DNA of 64,000 nt from the NCBI RefSeq assembly GCF_029714945.1, contig NZ_CP121634.1:6531001-6595000 (forward strand), written 5' to 3'. Source of the stretch: Bradyrhizobium sp. CIAT3101. GTDB lineage: Bacteria > Pseudomonadota > Alphaproteobacteria > Rhizobiales > Xanthobacteraceae. Shown piece after piece: positions 56,479 to 64,000 of the stretch (positions within the stretch are counted from its first letter, which is position 1; each line of letters begins with the position of its first letter). The notes under the pieces are model-generated. The model searched no databases, was not told where the DNA came from, and saw only the letters and a program-made list of their open reading frames with translations. A program made the translations under genes and the position numbers.

Positions 56479-58842
56479 TTAAACCGCCATCTTGCGATGG
56501 ACGATCGGCGCGCCGGTGGTGAGGCTTTCCGCCGCATCGATGATCGCATTCGCGTCGATGCCATAGTGCCGATAGAGGTCCGCAATGGTGCCGGTCTGGC
56601 CGAACTGCTCGACACCCAGCGCCTCGACGCGATGGCCGCGGACACTGCCGAGCCAGCCGAGCGCGGACGGATGGCCGTCGATCACGGTCACGATGCCGCA
56701 GTCGCGCGGCAGCGGCGCCAGCAGTTTCTCGATGTGGCTGAGATGCTGCACGCCGCGCCGGTCACGCCGCAATTTTCGCGCGGCGGTCCAGCCCGTGTGG
56801 AGGCGATCGGCCGAGGTGATTGCAAGCAGGCCGATGTCGCGCCGACTTTCGCCGATGAACCCGGTCGCCTCGATCGCCTCCGGTGCGACTGCGCCGGTAT
56901 AGGCGATCACGAGTTCGGCATTCGGGCCCGGCTTGCGCAGCCAATAGGCGCCGTCGGTGATGCCCTGCTGCAGTTCGGGCGTCATGATGCGCTGCGCCTG
57001 CTCGATGCTGCGCGTCGAGAGGCGGAGATAGACCGAGCCGCCCTCGCCCGGATCGCCCTGCATGTGCTCAAAGCCCCAGCCCATGATCACGGCGAGCTCG
57101 TCGACGAAGGCCGGCTCGAACGAGGCGAGCCCGTCCTGCGCCATGCCGATCAGCGGTGTCGCGATCGACTGGTGGGCGCCGCCCTCCGGGGCGAGCGTGA
57201 TACCTGATGGCGTCGCCGCCACCATGAAGCGCGCATCCTGGTAGCAGGCGTAGTTGAGCGCATCGAGGCCGCGCTCGATGAAGGGATCGTAGAGCGTGCC
57301 GACCGGGAGCAGCCGCGCGCCGTTGATCTGGTGCGACAGGCCGAGCGCCGAGAGCATGATGAACAGGTTCATCTCGGCAATGCCGAGCTCGAGATGCTGG
57401 CCCTTGGGCGAGAAGTCCCAGTTGAAGGTGGATGGAATTTTCTCGCTGCGGAATAAATCCGCCTTCTCGCCGCGCGCGAACAGGCCGCGCCGGTTCACCC
57501 ACGGGCCGAGATTGGTCGAGACCGTGACGTCGGGCGAGGTCGTGACGATGCGTCGCGCCAGCTCGCTGTCGCCGCGCGCGATCTCGTTCAGCACGAGGCC
57601 AAAGCCCTGTTGCGTCGACATCTGCGGCGACGGCTTGAAGGCGAGCTGCTGCGGCACCTCGACGACCGGCGCGGTCAGCCGGCGGCCATCCTTGTTGAAC
57701 GGCACGCGCGCGAGGAACGCGTCGAGCTCGGCTGCGTCCTGCGTCAGGCCTTCGTACTTGTCCCATTCGTGGCCGGGACGGATGTTCTGGCTCTCGCGGT
57801 ATTTCTCCATCTGCGCGACCGTCATCAGGCCGGCATGGTTGTCCTTGTGGCCCTGGAACGGCAGGCCGACACCCTTGATGGTGTAGGCGATGAAGCAGAC
57901 CGGGCGGTCGTGGTCGATCGATTCGAACGCCTCGACCATGCTCGCCATGTCGTGGCCGCCGAGATTCGACATCAGCGCCAGCAACTCCTCGTCGCTGCGC
58001 TTGTCGATCAGCTTCGTGATCGGCCCCTGGTCGCCGATCTCGTCGTGCAAATGCTTGCGGAACGCCGCGCCGCCCTGGAAGCAGAGTGCCGCGTAAAGCG
58101 CGTTCGGACAATTGTCGATCCAGCTCTTCAGCGCTTCGCCGCCGGGCTCGGCGAAGGCCTCGCGCATCAGGCGGCCGTATTTCACGATGACCACGTCCCA
58201 GCCGAAATTGCGGAACATGGTCTCGAACTTTTCCCAGAGACCTTCGCGCACGACGGCGTCGAGCGACTGGCGGTTGTAGTCGACCACCCACCAGGTGTTG
58301 CGCAGGCCGTGCTTCCAGCCTTCGGCCAGGGCTTCGAAGATGTTGCCCTCGTCCATCTCGGCATCGCCGACCAGCGCGATCATCCGCCCCTCGCGGCGAT
58401 CCTTCATCCAGCCATGCGCCTTGACGTAATCCTGCACCAGCGAGGCGAACAGCGTCTGCGCGACGCCGAGACCGACCGAGCCGGTCGAGAAATCGACGTC
58501 GTCGACGTCCTTGGTACGCGACGGATAGGACTGGGCGCCCTTGAAGCCGCGGAAATTCTCCAGCTTCTCGCGGGTCTGCCGGCCGAACAGATACTGGATG
58601 GCGTGGAACACCGGGCTCGCATGCGGCTTCACTGCGACGCGATCCTCGGGGCGCAGCACATGGAAATAAAGCGCCGACATGATGGTGGCGAGCGAGGCCG
58701 ACGAGGCCTGGTGACCGCCGACCTTCAATCCATCCGTGTTCGATCGGACGTGGTTGGCGTGGTGGATGGTCCATGACGACAGCCACAACGCCTTGCCGGC
58801 CAGTGCAGTCAGGGTATCGAGACGCGCGGAATCAGCGGGCAT
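56479..58842 (-). CDS. Transketolase/pyruvate dehydrogenase E1-like ThDP enzyme
   Basis: A 787-residue ThDP enzyme with the architecture of AceE-type pyruvate dehydrogenase E1 (PDH/transketolase). The ThDP motif is VGDAEMDEGNIFEALAEG...NTWWVVDYN; an early His is in GGHQASSASL; PYR-domain segments are KGQHLELGIAEMNLF and PEGGAHQSIATP. The start MPADSARLD has GGAG upstream. In pseudomonads a homologue (MdeB) acts on 2-oxobutyrate, next to an Lrp regulator (MdeR). The divergent Lrp gene here supports a 2-oxo-acid dehydrogenase role rather than pentose phosphate metabolism. No E2/E3 genes are adjacent. Confidence 0.88.
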   Translation of the reverse strand: MPADSARLDTLTALAGKALWLSSWTIHHANHVRSNTDGLKVGGHQASSASLATIMSALYFHVLRPEDRVAVKPHASPVFHAIQYLFGRQTREKLENFRGFKGAQSYPSRTKDVDDVDFSTGSVGLGVAQTLFASLVQDYVKAHGWMKDRREGRMIALVGDAEMDEGNIFEALAEGWKHGLRNTWWVVDYNRQSLDAVVREGLWEKFETMFRNFGWDVVIVKYGRLMREAFAEPGGEALKSWIDNCPNALYAALCFQGGAAFRKHLHDEIGDQGPITKLIDKRSDEELLALMSNLGGHDMASMVEAFESIDHDRPVCFIAYTIKGVGLPFQGHKDNHAGLMTVAQMEKYRESQNIRPGHEWDKYEGLTQDAAELDAFLARVPFNKDGRRLTAPVVEVPQQLAFKPSPQMSTQQGFGLVLNEIARGDSELARRIVTTSPDVTVSTNLGPWVNRRGLFARGEKADLFRSEKIPSTFNWDFSPKGQHLELGIAEMNLFIMLSALGLSHQINGARLLPVGTLYDPFIERGLDALNYACYQDARFMVAATPSGITLAPEGGAHQSIATPLIGMAQDGLASFEPAFVDELAVIMGWGFEHMQGDPGEGGSVYLRLSTRSIEQAQRIMTPELQQGITDGAYWLRKPGPNAELVIAYTGAVAPEAIEATGFIGESRRDIGLLAITSADRLHTGWTAARKLRRDRRGVQHLSHIEKLLAPLPRDCGIVTVIDGHPSALGWLGSVRGHRVEALGVEQFGQTGTIADLYRHYGIDANAIIDAAESLTTGAPIVHRKMAV

Positions 58843-58919
58843 GGCGATGCTCCGGGAAATAAGGCGGATCATACGCCTGCGGGCGGCGCCAGATTTCTCA
58901 ATCTTTCGCGCCATACCCG

Positions 58920-58929
58920 CCAATATTGG
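58920..58929. promoter_or_regulatory. Palindrome in the divergent Lrp/transketolase promoter
   Basis: The 10-bp perfect palindrome CCAATATTGG lies in the 131-bp gap between the divergent genes, about 45 bp from the Lrp start. It is a candidate binding site for the Lrp-family regulator, whose operators are often AT-rich dyads. Confidence 0.4.
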
Positions 58930-58973
58930 GATACCGTACCAATGACTGGCCCTGAAATAGAGGTTTCATCCCA

Positions 58974-59435
58974 ATGCCTGAGCTCGACGCCATCGACCGC
59001 AAGATCCTCGCCTTGCTGCAGACCGACAGCCGGCTGACCATGCAGCAGCTCGCCGACAAGGTCGGACTGTCGGTCTCCCCCTGCCATCGCCGGGTCAAGC
59101 TGCTGGAGGAGCGCGGCGTCATCTCGCGCTACATCGCAACGGTGGACCAGAAGGCGCTGGGGCTGCATGTCAGCGTGTTCATCTCGATCAAGCTGGCGCG
59201 GCAGAAGGAGGAGGATCTGAACCGTTTCGCCCGCGCCATCTCGAAATGGGACGAGGTGCTGGAGTGCTATCTGATGACCGGCAACCGCGACTATCTGCTG
59301 CGCGTGGTCGCGGCCGACCTCGCCTCCTACGAGACGTTCCTCAAGACCAAGCTGACCCGGCTCGACGGCATTGCCTCGATCGAGTCGAGCTTTGCGCTCA
59401 GCCAGGTCAAATATTCGATCGCGCTGCCGGTCTGA
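58974..59435 (+). CDS. Lrp/AsnC-family transcriptional regulator
   Basis: A 153-residue regulator. The N-terminal helix-turn-helix is around 1-60 (AIDRKILALLQTDSRLTMQQ, LSVSPCHRRVKLLEERGVI) and the RAM ligand domain follows (VLECYLMTGNRDYLLRVV). It is divergent from the transketolase-like gene by 131 bp and is its probable local regulator, with an amino acid or 2-oxo acid as effector. Confidence 0.93.
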   Translation: MPELDAIDRKILALLQTDSRLTMQQLADKVGLSVSPCHRRVKLLEERGVISRYIATVDQKALGLHVSVFISIKLARQKEEDLNRFARAISKWDEVLECYLMTGNRDYLLRVVAADLASYETFLKTKLTRLDGIASIESSFALSQVKYSIALPV

Positions 59436-59555
59436 CGGACCCGCGCCGGGCGATTTTCGGGCCGGTCGGCCCGGCCGGCCGCCGGTGTCACATGGACGCA
59501 ATAAACCCCGTCGATGGTCCCGGGTGACAGGCATTCCGGCCCGAGAGAGAGACCC

Positions 59556-60476
59556 ATGACTGCATCCGACCGCACCCCTGAGATGGCCAAACGCGAGCGC
59601 ATCATCCGGGAAATGACCGACGATCTCGACGAGGAGCTGGAGATGGAGCTGGATGACGCCCGTCTCGACGAGCTCCTGGACGAGACCGACGCCGTCGGTC
59701 CGACAGTCGATCGCCGGCTCTATTTCCGGGAGCTGCTCCGCCTCCAGGGCGAGTTGGTCAAGCTCCAGGATTGGGTGCAGAGCGAGAAGAAGAAGGTCGT
59801 GGTTCTGTTCGAGGGGCGCGACTCCGCCGGCAAGGGCGGCGTCATCAAGCGCATCACCCAGCGCCTCAATCCCCGCATCTGCCGCGTCGCGGCGCTGCCG
59901 GCGCCGAGCGAGCGCGAGCGCACGCAATGGTATTTCCAGCGCTATGTCTCGCACCTGCCCGCAGGCGGCGAGATGGTGCTGTTCGACCGCAGTTGGTACA
60001 ATCGCGCCGGCGTCGAGCGCGTGATGGGCTTCTGCACCGACGAGCAGTATCAGGAGTTCTTCAAGACAGTTCCCGAGTTCGAGCGGATGCTGATCCGCTC
60101 CGGCATCATCCTCGTCAAATACTGGTTCTCCATCACCGACGACGAGCAGCAGTTCCGCTTCACCATGCGTATCAAGGATCCGCTCAAGCAGTGGAAGCTG
60201 AGTCCGATGGATGTCGAAGCCCGCAGCCGCTGGGAAGCCTACACCAAGGCAAAGGAGACGATGCTGGAGCACACGCATCTGCCGGATTCGCCATGGTGGA
60301 TCGTCGATGCCGTGGACAAGAAGCGCGCCCGCCTCAATTGCATCTCGCATCTCCTGAGCCAGATTCCGTACCAGGATGTGGCGCACGTTCCCGTGGTGCT
60401 GCCGGCGCGCGTCCGCAATCCCGACTATCACCGCGGCCCGATCCCGTCGGAGATGTACGTTCCTTCGAAATACTGA
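59556..60476 (+). CDS. ppk2: Polyphosphate kinase 2
   Basis: A 306-residue PPK2-type kinase that uses polyphosphate to phosphorylate nucleotides. Walker A is FEGRDSAGKGGVIK near 86-98, Walker B is LFDRSWYNRAGVE near 146, and the lid module follows with ERERTQWYFQRY. One-domain length fits class I enzymes acting mainly on nucleoside diphosphates. The start MTASDRTPE begins a helical acidic N-terminus. The TAXI-type gene starts 47 bp downstream. Confidence 0.94.
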   Translation: MTASDRTPEMAKRERIIREMTDDLDEELEMELDDARLDELLDETDAVGPTVDRRLYFRELLRLQGELVKLQDWVQSEKKKVVVLFEGRDSAGKGGVIKRITQRLNPRICRVAALPAPSERERTQWYFQRYVSHLPAGGEMVLFDRSWYNRAGVERVMGFCTDEQYQEFFKTVPEFERMLIRSGIILVKYWFSITDDEQQFRFTMRIKDPLKQWKLSPMDVEARSRWEAYTKAKETMLEHTHLPDSPWWIVDAVDKKRARLNCISHLLSQIPYQDVAHVPVVLPARVRNPDYHRGPIPSEMYVPSKY

Positions 60477-60523
60477 CGGCACCCGCCGCGTTGGCGGGCG
60501 AGCTTCCGGACGAGGAAAGCGAG

Positions 60524-61951
60524 ATGCCCGTGCCGAGCGATCTGAGCGTAACGAGGGGCGTTCCCTCCCGCCGCCGCAATCGCCTCGGCCCGTGGCTCGC
60601 GGTGGCGAGCCTGCTGTCGCTTCTGACGGTCGCGCTCGCACTTGCCTATTGGCTCTGGCAGCCGGCGACGCTGCGCATCGCGGTCGGCCCGGCCGGGAGC
60701 GATGACCAGACGCTTGTGCTGGCCATCGCCAAGGCGATCGAGGCAAAGAGTAGCGCGGTGCGGCTGACGCCGATCGAAACCGACGGCACGCTGCAAAGCC
60801 TCAATCTGCTCGGCTCCGGCAAGGCCGACCTCGCCGTCGCACGCGGCGATCTCACCATGCCGCCCGATGCCAATTCGGTCGCGATCCTGCGCCGGAACTT
60901 TGTGGTGATGTGGGCGCCGACGGGACGCAAGGGCGTGCCCAGGTCGAAGGTCACGGATATTGCCTCGCTCAGCGGTCGCCGCATCGGCATCGTCGGCCTC
61001 GGTGATGCCAATCCCAATCTGCTGCGCGTCATCCTCGGCGAATCCGGCGTCAACCCGCAAAAGGTGACGATCGCCCAGTTCGGCACCGACCGCATCTCCG
61101 AGATGACCCAGGACACCGCGCTCGACGCCTTCATGATGGTCGGCGCGCTCGACGACAAGGTCATCGCCGAGACGATTGCCGCCACCACGCGCCTGCGCGG
61201 CGAGCCGAAATTCCTGTCCGTCGATGTCTCCGAGGCCATCGCCGAGCGGCATCCGCTCTACGAGTCCGAGGAGATCCCGGCGGGCGCATTCGCCGCCTCA
61301 CCGCAGCGGCCCGACGACAAGATCGAGACCATTGCCGTCAACCATCTGATCGTGGCGCCGAGCACGCTGTCCGACGACACGGTCGGCGCCTTTACCCGCG
61401 ACCTGTTCGCGGTCAAGCCGTCGCTGGTCAAGGAGCTCCCCGGCGCGAGCCACATCCAGAAGCCCGACACCGACAAGGACGCCGCGCTGCCTGCGCATGC
61501 GGGAGCCGCCGCCTATATCGACGGCAACGAGCGCAGCTTCATGGACAAGTACAGCGACTATATCTGGGGCGTGGTGCTGCTGCTCTCCGGCCTTGGCTCG
61601 GTCGCCGCTTGGCTGCGGCATTATCTGCGGCGCGAGGAGCGCAGCGAGAACGCGCTGCACCGCGATCGCCTGCTCACCGCGATCTCCAGCGTGCGCGAGG
61701 CGACCTCGCTCGACGATCTCGCCGCCATGCAGAGCGCCGCCGACGACATCCTGCGCGAAACGCTGGTCTGTCACGAAGACGGCGCCATCGAAGACGGCGA
61801 TCTCGCCGCCTTCGGCCTCGTGCTGGCGCAATTCCATCAGGCGATCGTCGACCGCCGGGCCGTGATCGCCCAGATCGGCTATGCCGACGCCGCGCAAAAA
61901 TCCGACGGCGCCGTGCTTCAGCCCTTCCCTATTTCCACGGCTGCACGATGA
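60524..61951 (+). CDS. TAXI-family TRAP-type binding protein, membrane anchored
   Basis: A 475-residue protein with an N-terminal TM (PWLAVASLLSLLTVALALAYWLW) and a second TM near residue 345 (YIWGVVLLLSGLGSVAAWL). The domain between them resembles TAXI-type TRAP substrate-binding proteins (LRIAVGPAGSDDQTLVLAI, GSGKADLAVARGDL, SGRRIGIVGLGDANPN). The cytoplasmic tail of about 110 residues is helical. No TRAP permease genes are near, so it may be a membrane-bound sensor or scaffold rather than a transporter part. It lies 47 bp after ppk2. Its 3' end overlaps the convergent dehydrogenase gene by 23 bp. Confidence 0.85.
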   Translation: MPVPSDLSVTRGVPSRRRNRLGPWLAVASLLSLLTVALALAYWLWQPATLRIAVGPAGSDDQTLVLAIAKAIEAKSSAVRLTPIETDGTLQSLNLLGSGKADLAVARGDLTMPPDANSVAILRRNFVVMWAPTGRKGVPRSKVTDIASLSGRRIGIVGLGDANPNLLRVILGESGVNPQKVTIAQFGTDRISEMTQDTALDAFMMVGALDDKVIAETIAATTRLRGEPKFLSVDVSEAIAERHPLYESEEIPAGAFAASPQRPDDKIETIAVNHLIVAPSTLSDDTVGAFTRDLFAVKPSLVKELPGASHIQKPDTDKDAALPAHAGAAAYIDGNERSFMDKYSDYIWGVVLLLSGLGSVAAWLRHYLRREERSENALHRDRLLTAISSVREATSLDDLAAMQSAADDILRETLVCHEDGAIEDGDLAAFGLVLAQFHQAIVDRRAVIAQIGYADAAQKSDGAVLQPFPISTAAR

Positions 61952-63008
61952 TCTTGGTGTGCGCCTCCGGATTGGCGAGATCGGCGAACGCCTTTGCAAC
62001 GCCATCGATGCCGACCTCCGCCGTCACCATGGCAGCCGCGTCCACCTGCCCTTCCGCGATCAGGCGCAGCGATGCCGAAAACTCATCCGGCGTGTAGCCC
62101 AGCACGTACTGGACGTTGAGCTCCTTCATGATGCCGAGCATGGGCTCGCTCTTGTCGCTCTCCATGCAGACACCGACGACGACGATCTTGGCATCGCGCG
62201 GCGCGCCTTCGAACACCTGCTGCAGCACGCCGGGCACGCCCACGCATTCGAAGATCACCGCAGGCTTCAGCGCCGGCAGCATGGCCTGGAGCGGCGGCCG
62301 CGCCGCCTTCTCCGCCTCCGACATCTGCGCGTGCTCGGCCCAGGTCGCATAGGGCTGCGACACCTTGGGATCGACGACGATATCGGCGCCGAGTTTTGCG
62401 GCGAGCGCGCGCCGCGCCGGCGAATAGTCGGCAGCCACGATCGGATGCAGGCCCTTGATCCTCAGCGCGGCGATCACGGCGAGCCCGACCGGGCCGCAGC
62501 CGATGACGAGCGGCACCTCGCCGCCGCGGATGTTGGCCTTTTCGACCGCGTGAACGCCGACCGCGAGCGGCTCGGTCAGCGCGGCATGTTCGGGCGCAAG
62601 GCCGTTCGGCACCTCCAGCAGCAGCGGCTCGCTGAGCAGCATCTGCTCCGCATAGCCGCCGACAAAGTCGTTGGAATAGCCGATGCCCTTGATGCCCTCC
62701 GGCGTCAGCAATGCGGGCAGCGAGCACACATGCGTGCCCGGCTTGAGTTTTCGCGCGGTGCCGGGGCCGTAGTCCAGGATCTCGCAGCAGAACTCGTGGC
62801 CGAAGACGACGTCGCGCGACAGATCCATCGGCGGTCGTCCGGTCTTCTTCGCCATCTCCACCATCCGCGGCGCGTGCTGGCGGGCATGCAGGTCGGAGCC
62901 GCAGATGCCGCAGGCGAGTGTCTTGACCAGCACCTGGCCCGGGCCGGGCTTCGGCTCGGCTATCCGGTCGACGACAATCTCACCGTTCCTGAAGATCGCA
63001 GCGCGCAT
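61929..63008 (-). CDS. Zinc-dependent alcohol dehydrogenase family protein
   Basis: A 359-residue medium-chain dehydrogenase. The start MRAAIFRNGE begins the GroES-like domain. The catalytic Zn site is in CGICGSDLH and GHEFCCEI, the nucleotide motif is VIGCGPVGLAVIAAL. The structural four-Cys lobe is not apparent, which suggests a single-zinc, perhaps polyol or threonine dehydrogenase-like enzyme. The substrate is unknown. It is convergent with, and overlaps, the TAXI gene. Confidence 0.9.
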   Translation of the reverse strand: MRAAIFRNGEIVVDRIAEPKPGPGQVLVKTLACGICGSDLHARQHAPRMVEMAKKTGRPPMDLSRDVVFGHEFCCEILDYGPGTARKLKPGTHVCSLPALLTPEGIKGIGYSNDFVGGYAEQMLLSEPLLLEVPNGLAPEHAALTEPLAVGVHAVEKANIRGGEVPLVIGCGPVGLAVIAALRIKGLHPIVAADYSPARRALAAKLGADIVVDPKVSQPYATWAEHAQMSEAEKAARPPLQAMLPALKPAVIFECVGVPGVLQQVFEGAPRDAKIVVVGVCMESDKSEPMLGIMKELNVQYVLGYTPDEFSASLRLIAEGQVDAAAMVTAEVGIDGVAKAFADLANPEAHTKIIVQPWK

Positions 63009-63069
63009 CCGGCTCCTCCCATGCTTGTTGGAGCCGTTGATAGCACGGTTCAGGGCGCGCAGACTTGCG

Positions 63070-64000
63070 TCAGGGGTTCGGAGAACGCGCGGCCTGCACC
63101 AGCAGCTGGGCGCGGCGGATACGCTCGCGATGGGCAATGTAGAGGCCGCTGGCGACGATGAAGGCCGCGCCGGTGATGGTCCAGACGTCTGGCAGCTCGC
63201 CGAACAGGAAGAAGCCCAGAATGCTGACCCAGAGCAGCTGCGTGTAGGAGAACGGCGCCAGCACCGAGGCATCGCCGTAGCGATAGGCGAGCACGATGAT
63301 CCACTGGCCGACGGTGGAGGCGACACCGATCACGATGCCGAGACCGATTGCGGTCCAGCTCGGCGTGACCCAGACGAACGGCACCATCACGGTGAGGATC
63401 GCAACGCCGGTGAGAGCCGAGTACGCCATCGTGGTGAGCACGGCTTCGCGGCCGCTCATCAGGCGCGTCAGGATCAGCGCGGCGGCCCAGCAGAACGCCG
63501 AGACGATCGGGAAGAATGCGGCGACGTGGAACGCGTTCGAGCCCGGCCGCAGGATGATCATCACGCCCACGAGGCCGATCCCGGTCGCGATCCAGCGGCG
63601 CATGCCGACTTTCTCGCTGAGGAAGATGATCGACAGCGCGGTGACGAACAGCGGCGAGACGAAGCCGGTCGCAGAGGCTTCCGCGATGGGGAGGAAGCGC
63701 AAACCGGTGATGAAGAACAGCGAGGAGCCGAGCAGCGCGACGCCGCGCATCAATTGCAATCCGAGACGTTCGGTGCGCATCGCATGCAGCGGCGAGCCCG
63801 GCAGCATCACCGGCGTGAACATCAGCGCAAAGGTGAGGAAGCGGATCCAGGTGATCTCGATCGACGGCAGGCTGGTCGAGAGATATTTCGCGGTGACGTC
63901 GGAACAGCCGAGAAACACCGTCGACAGCAGCACCAGCGCGATACCCTTGAAAGGATGATCGACCCGCGCAGGCGCGCGGCGCGTCTGCTTCTTCTCCGGC
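63070..64000 (-). CDS. EamA/DMT-family transporter (N-terminus outside window)
   Basis: A drug/metabolite transporter with about ten TM helices in two EamA repeats (GLRFLPIAEASATGFVSPLF and YRYGDASVLAPFSYTQLLW mark equivalent loops). The frame is open to the right window edge, with residues such as RRAPARVDHPFKGIALVLL preceding the first helix, so the true start probably lies outside or just at the edge. It exports or imports small metabolites of unknown identity. It lies 61 bp upstream of the dehydrogenase gene on the same strand. Confidence 0.9.
   Translation of the reverse strand, partial: PEKKQTRRAPARVDHPFKGIALVLLSTVFLGCSDVTAKYLSTSLPSIEITWIRFLTFALMFTPVMLPGSPLHAMRTERLGLQLMRGVALLGSSLFFITGLRFLPIAEASATGFVSPLFVTALSIIFLSEKVGMRRWIATGIGLVGVMIILRPGSNAFHVAAFFPIVSAFCWAAALILTRLMSGREAVLTTMAYSALTGVAILTVMVPFVWVTPSWTAIGLGIVIGVASTVGQWIIVLAYRYGDASVLAPFSYTQLLWVSILGFFLFGELPDVWTITGAAFIVASGLYIAHRERIRRAQLLVQAARSPNP

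Noticed and set aside
1..64000. tRNA, rRNA or riboswitch
   Set aside because: I looked for conserved arms and leaders in the larger gaps and found none; a covariance-model search would settle this.

Overview
The window is about 64% G+C and reads like a chromosome segment of a rhizobial alphaproteobacterium, most likely Bradyrhizobium or a close relative. Reasons: high G+C and codon use, dense minus-strand catabolic operons, Class III nucleotide cyclase/TPR proteins, ABC and TRAP uptake systems, and several families of short palindromic repeats of the kind common in Bradyrhizobiaceae intergenic DNA. I see no rRNA, tRNA, CRISPR array or intact insertion sequence. Both ends cut through genes: a response regulator-cyclase on the left and an EamA transporter on the right.

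Layout. 0-4.6 kb: a signalling operon (periplasmic binding protein, sensor kinase, two response regulators, one carrying a cyclase domain). 4.7-9.8 kb: a TetR-controlled RND efflux pump with a good operator palindrome. 9.9-11.1 kb: a split ThDP decarboxylase. 11.2-14.4 kb: a P450, a K+ channel and ornithine aminotransferase. 14.4-21.6 kb: a scarred segment with PPi-phosphofructokinase, a lytic transglycosylase, an L,D-transpeptidase and a second P450, interspersed with broken copies of the rocD and P450 3' ends and two copies of a ~133-bp inverted-repeat element. 21.8-28.6 kb: an unusual accessory block: a 954-residue HEIGH-motif protein facing a vanadium-haloperoxidase/PAP2-like protein that has a (Gly-Ala)37 N-terminus and a phage-virion-like insertion inside its catalytic fold, with a cyclase/TolB-like/TPR regulator directly upstream of the haloperoxidase.

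29.0-37.4 kb: a long minus-strand catabolic operon (ABC importer, enolase-superfamily enzyme, Gfo/Idh/MocA oxidoreductase, DUF993 aldolase-like protein, sugar isomerase-like protein) next to a TetR regulator; its substrate is unknown. 37.5-43.5 kb: a VOC protein, two PfkB kinases, a ferredoxin reductase, a crotonase-fold protein and a histidine phosphatase. 43.5-50 kb: a sugar-acid operon (IlvD/Edd dehydratase plus TRAP transporter) divergent from a GntR regulator, then a nitroreductase. 50-54.6 kb: small stress/membrane genes, a transglutaminase-like protein, an ion channel with a zinc ribbon, and a divergent uronate dehydrogenase/SMP-30 lactonase pair. 54.8-64 kb: an aldehyde dehydrogenase, a PDH-E1-like transketolase with a divergent Lrp regulator, PPK2, a TAXI-type protein, a zinc alcohol dehydrogenase and a DMT transporter.

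The strongest candidates for undescribed biology are the 21.8-28.6 kb haloperoxidase/metalloprotein/cyclase block and the 29-36 kb catabolic operon. The 14.3-21.6 kb repeats are the clearest evidence of past rearrangement. All calls come from reading the sequence; no database search was run.
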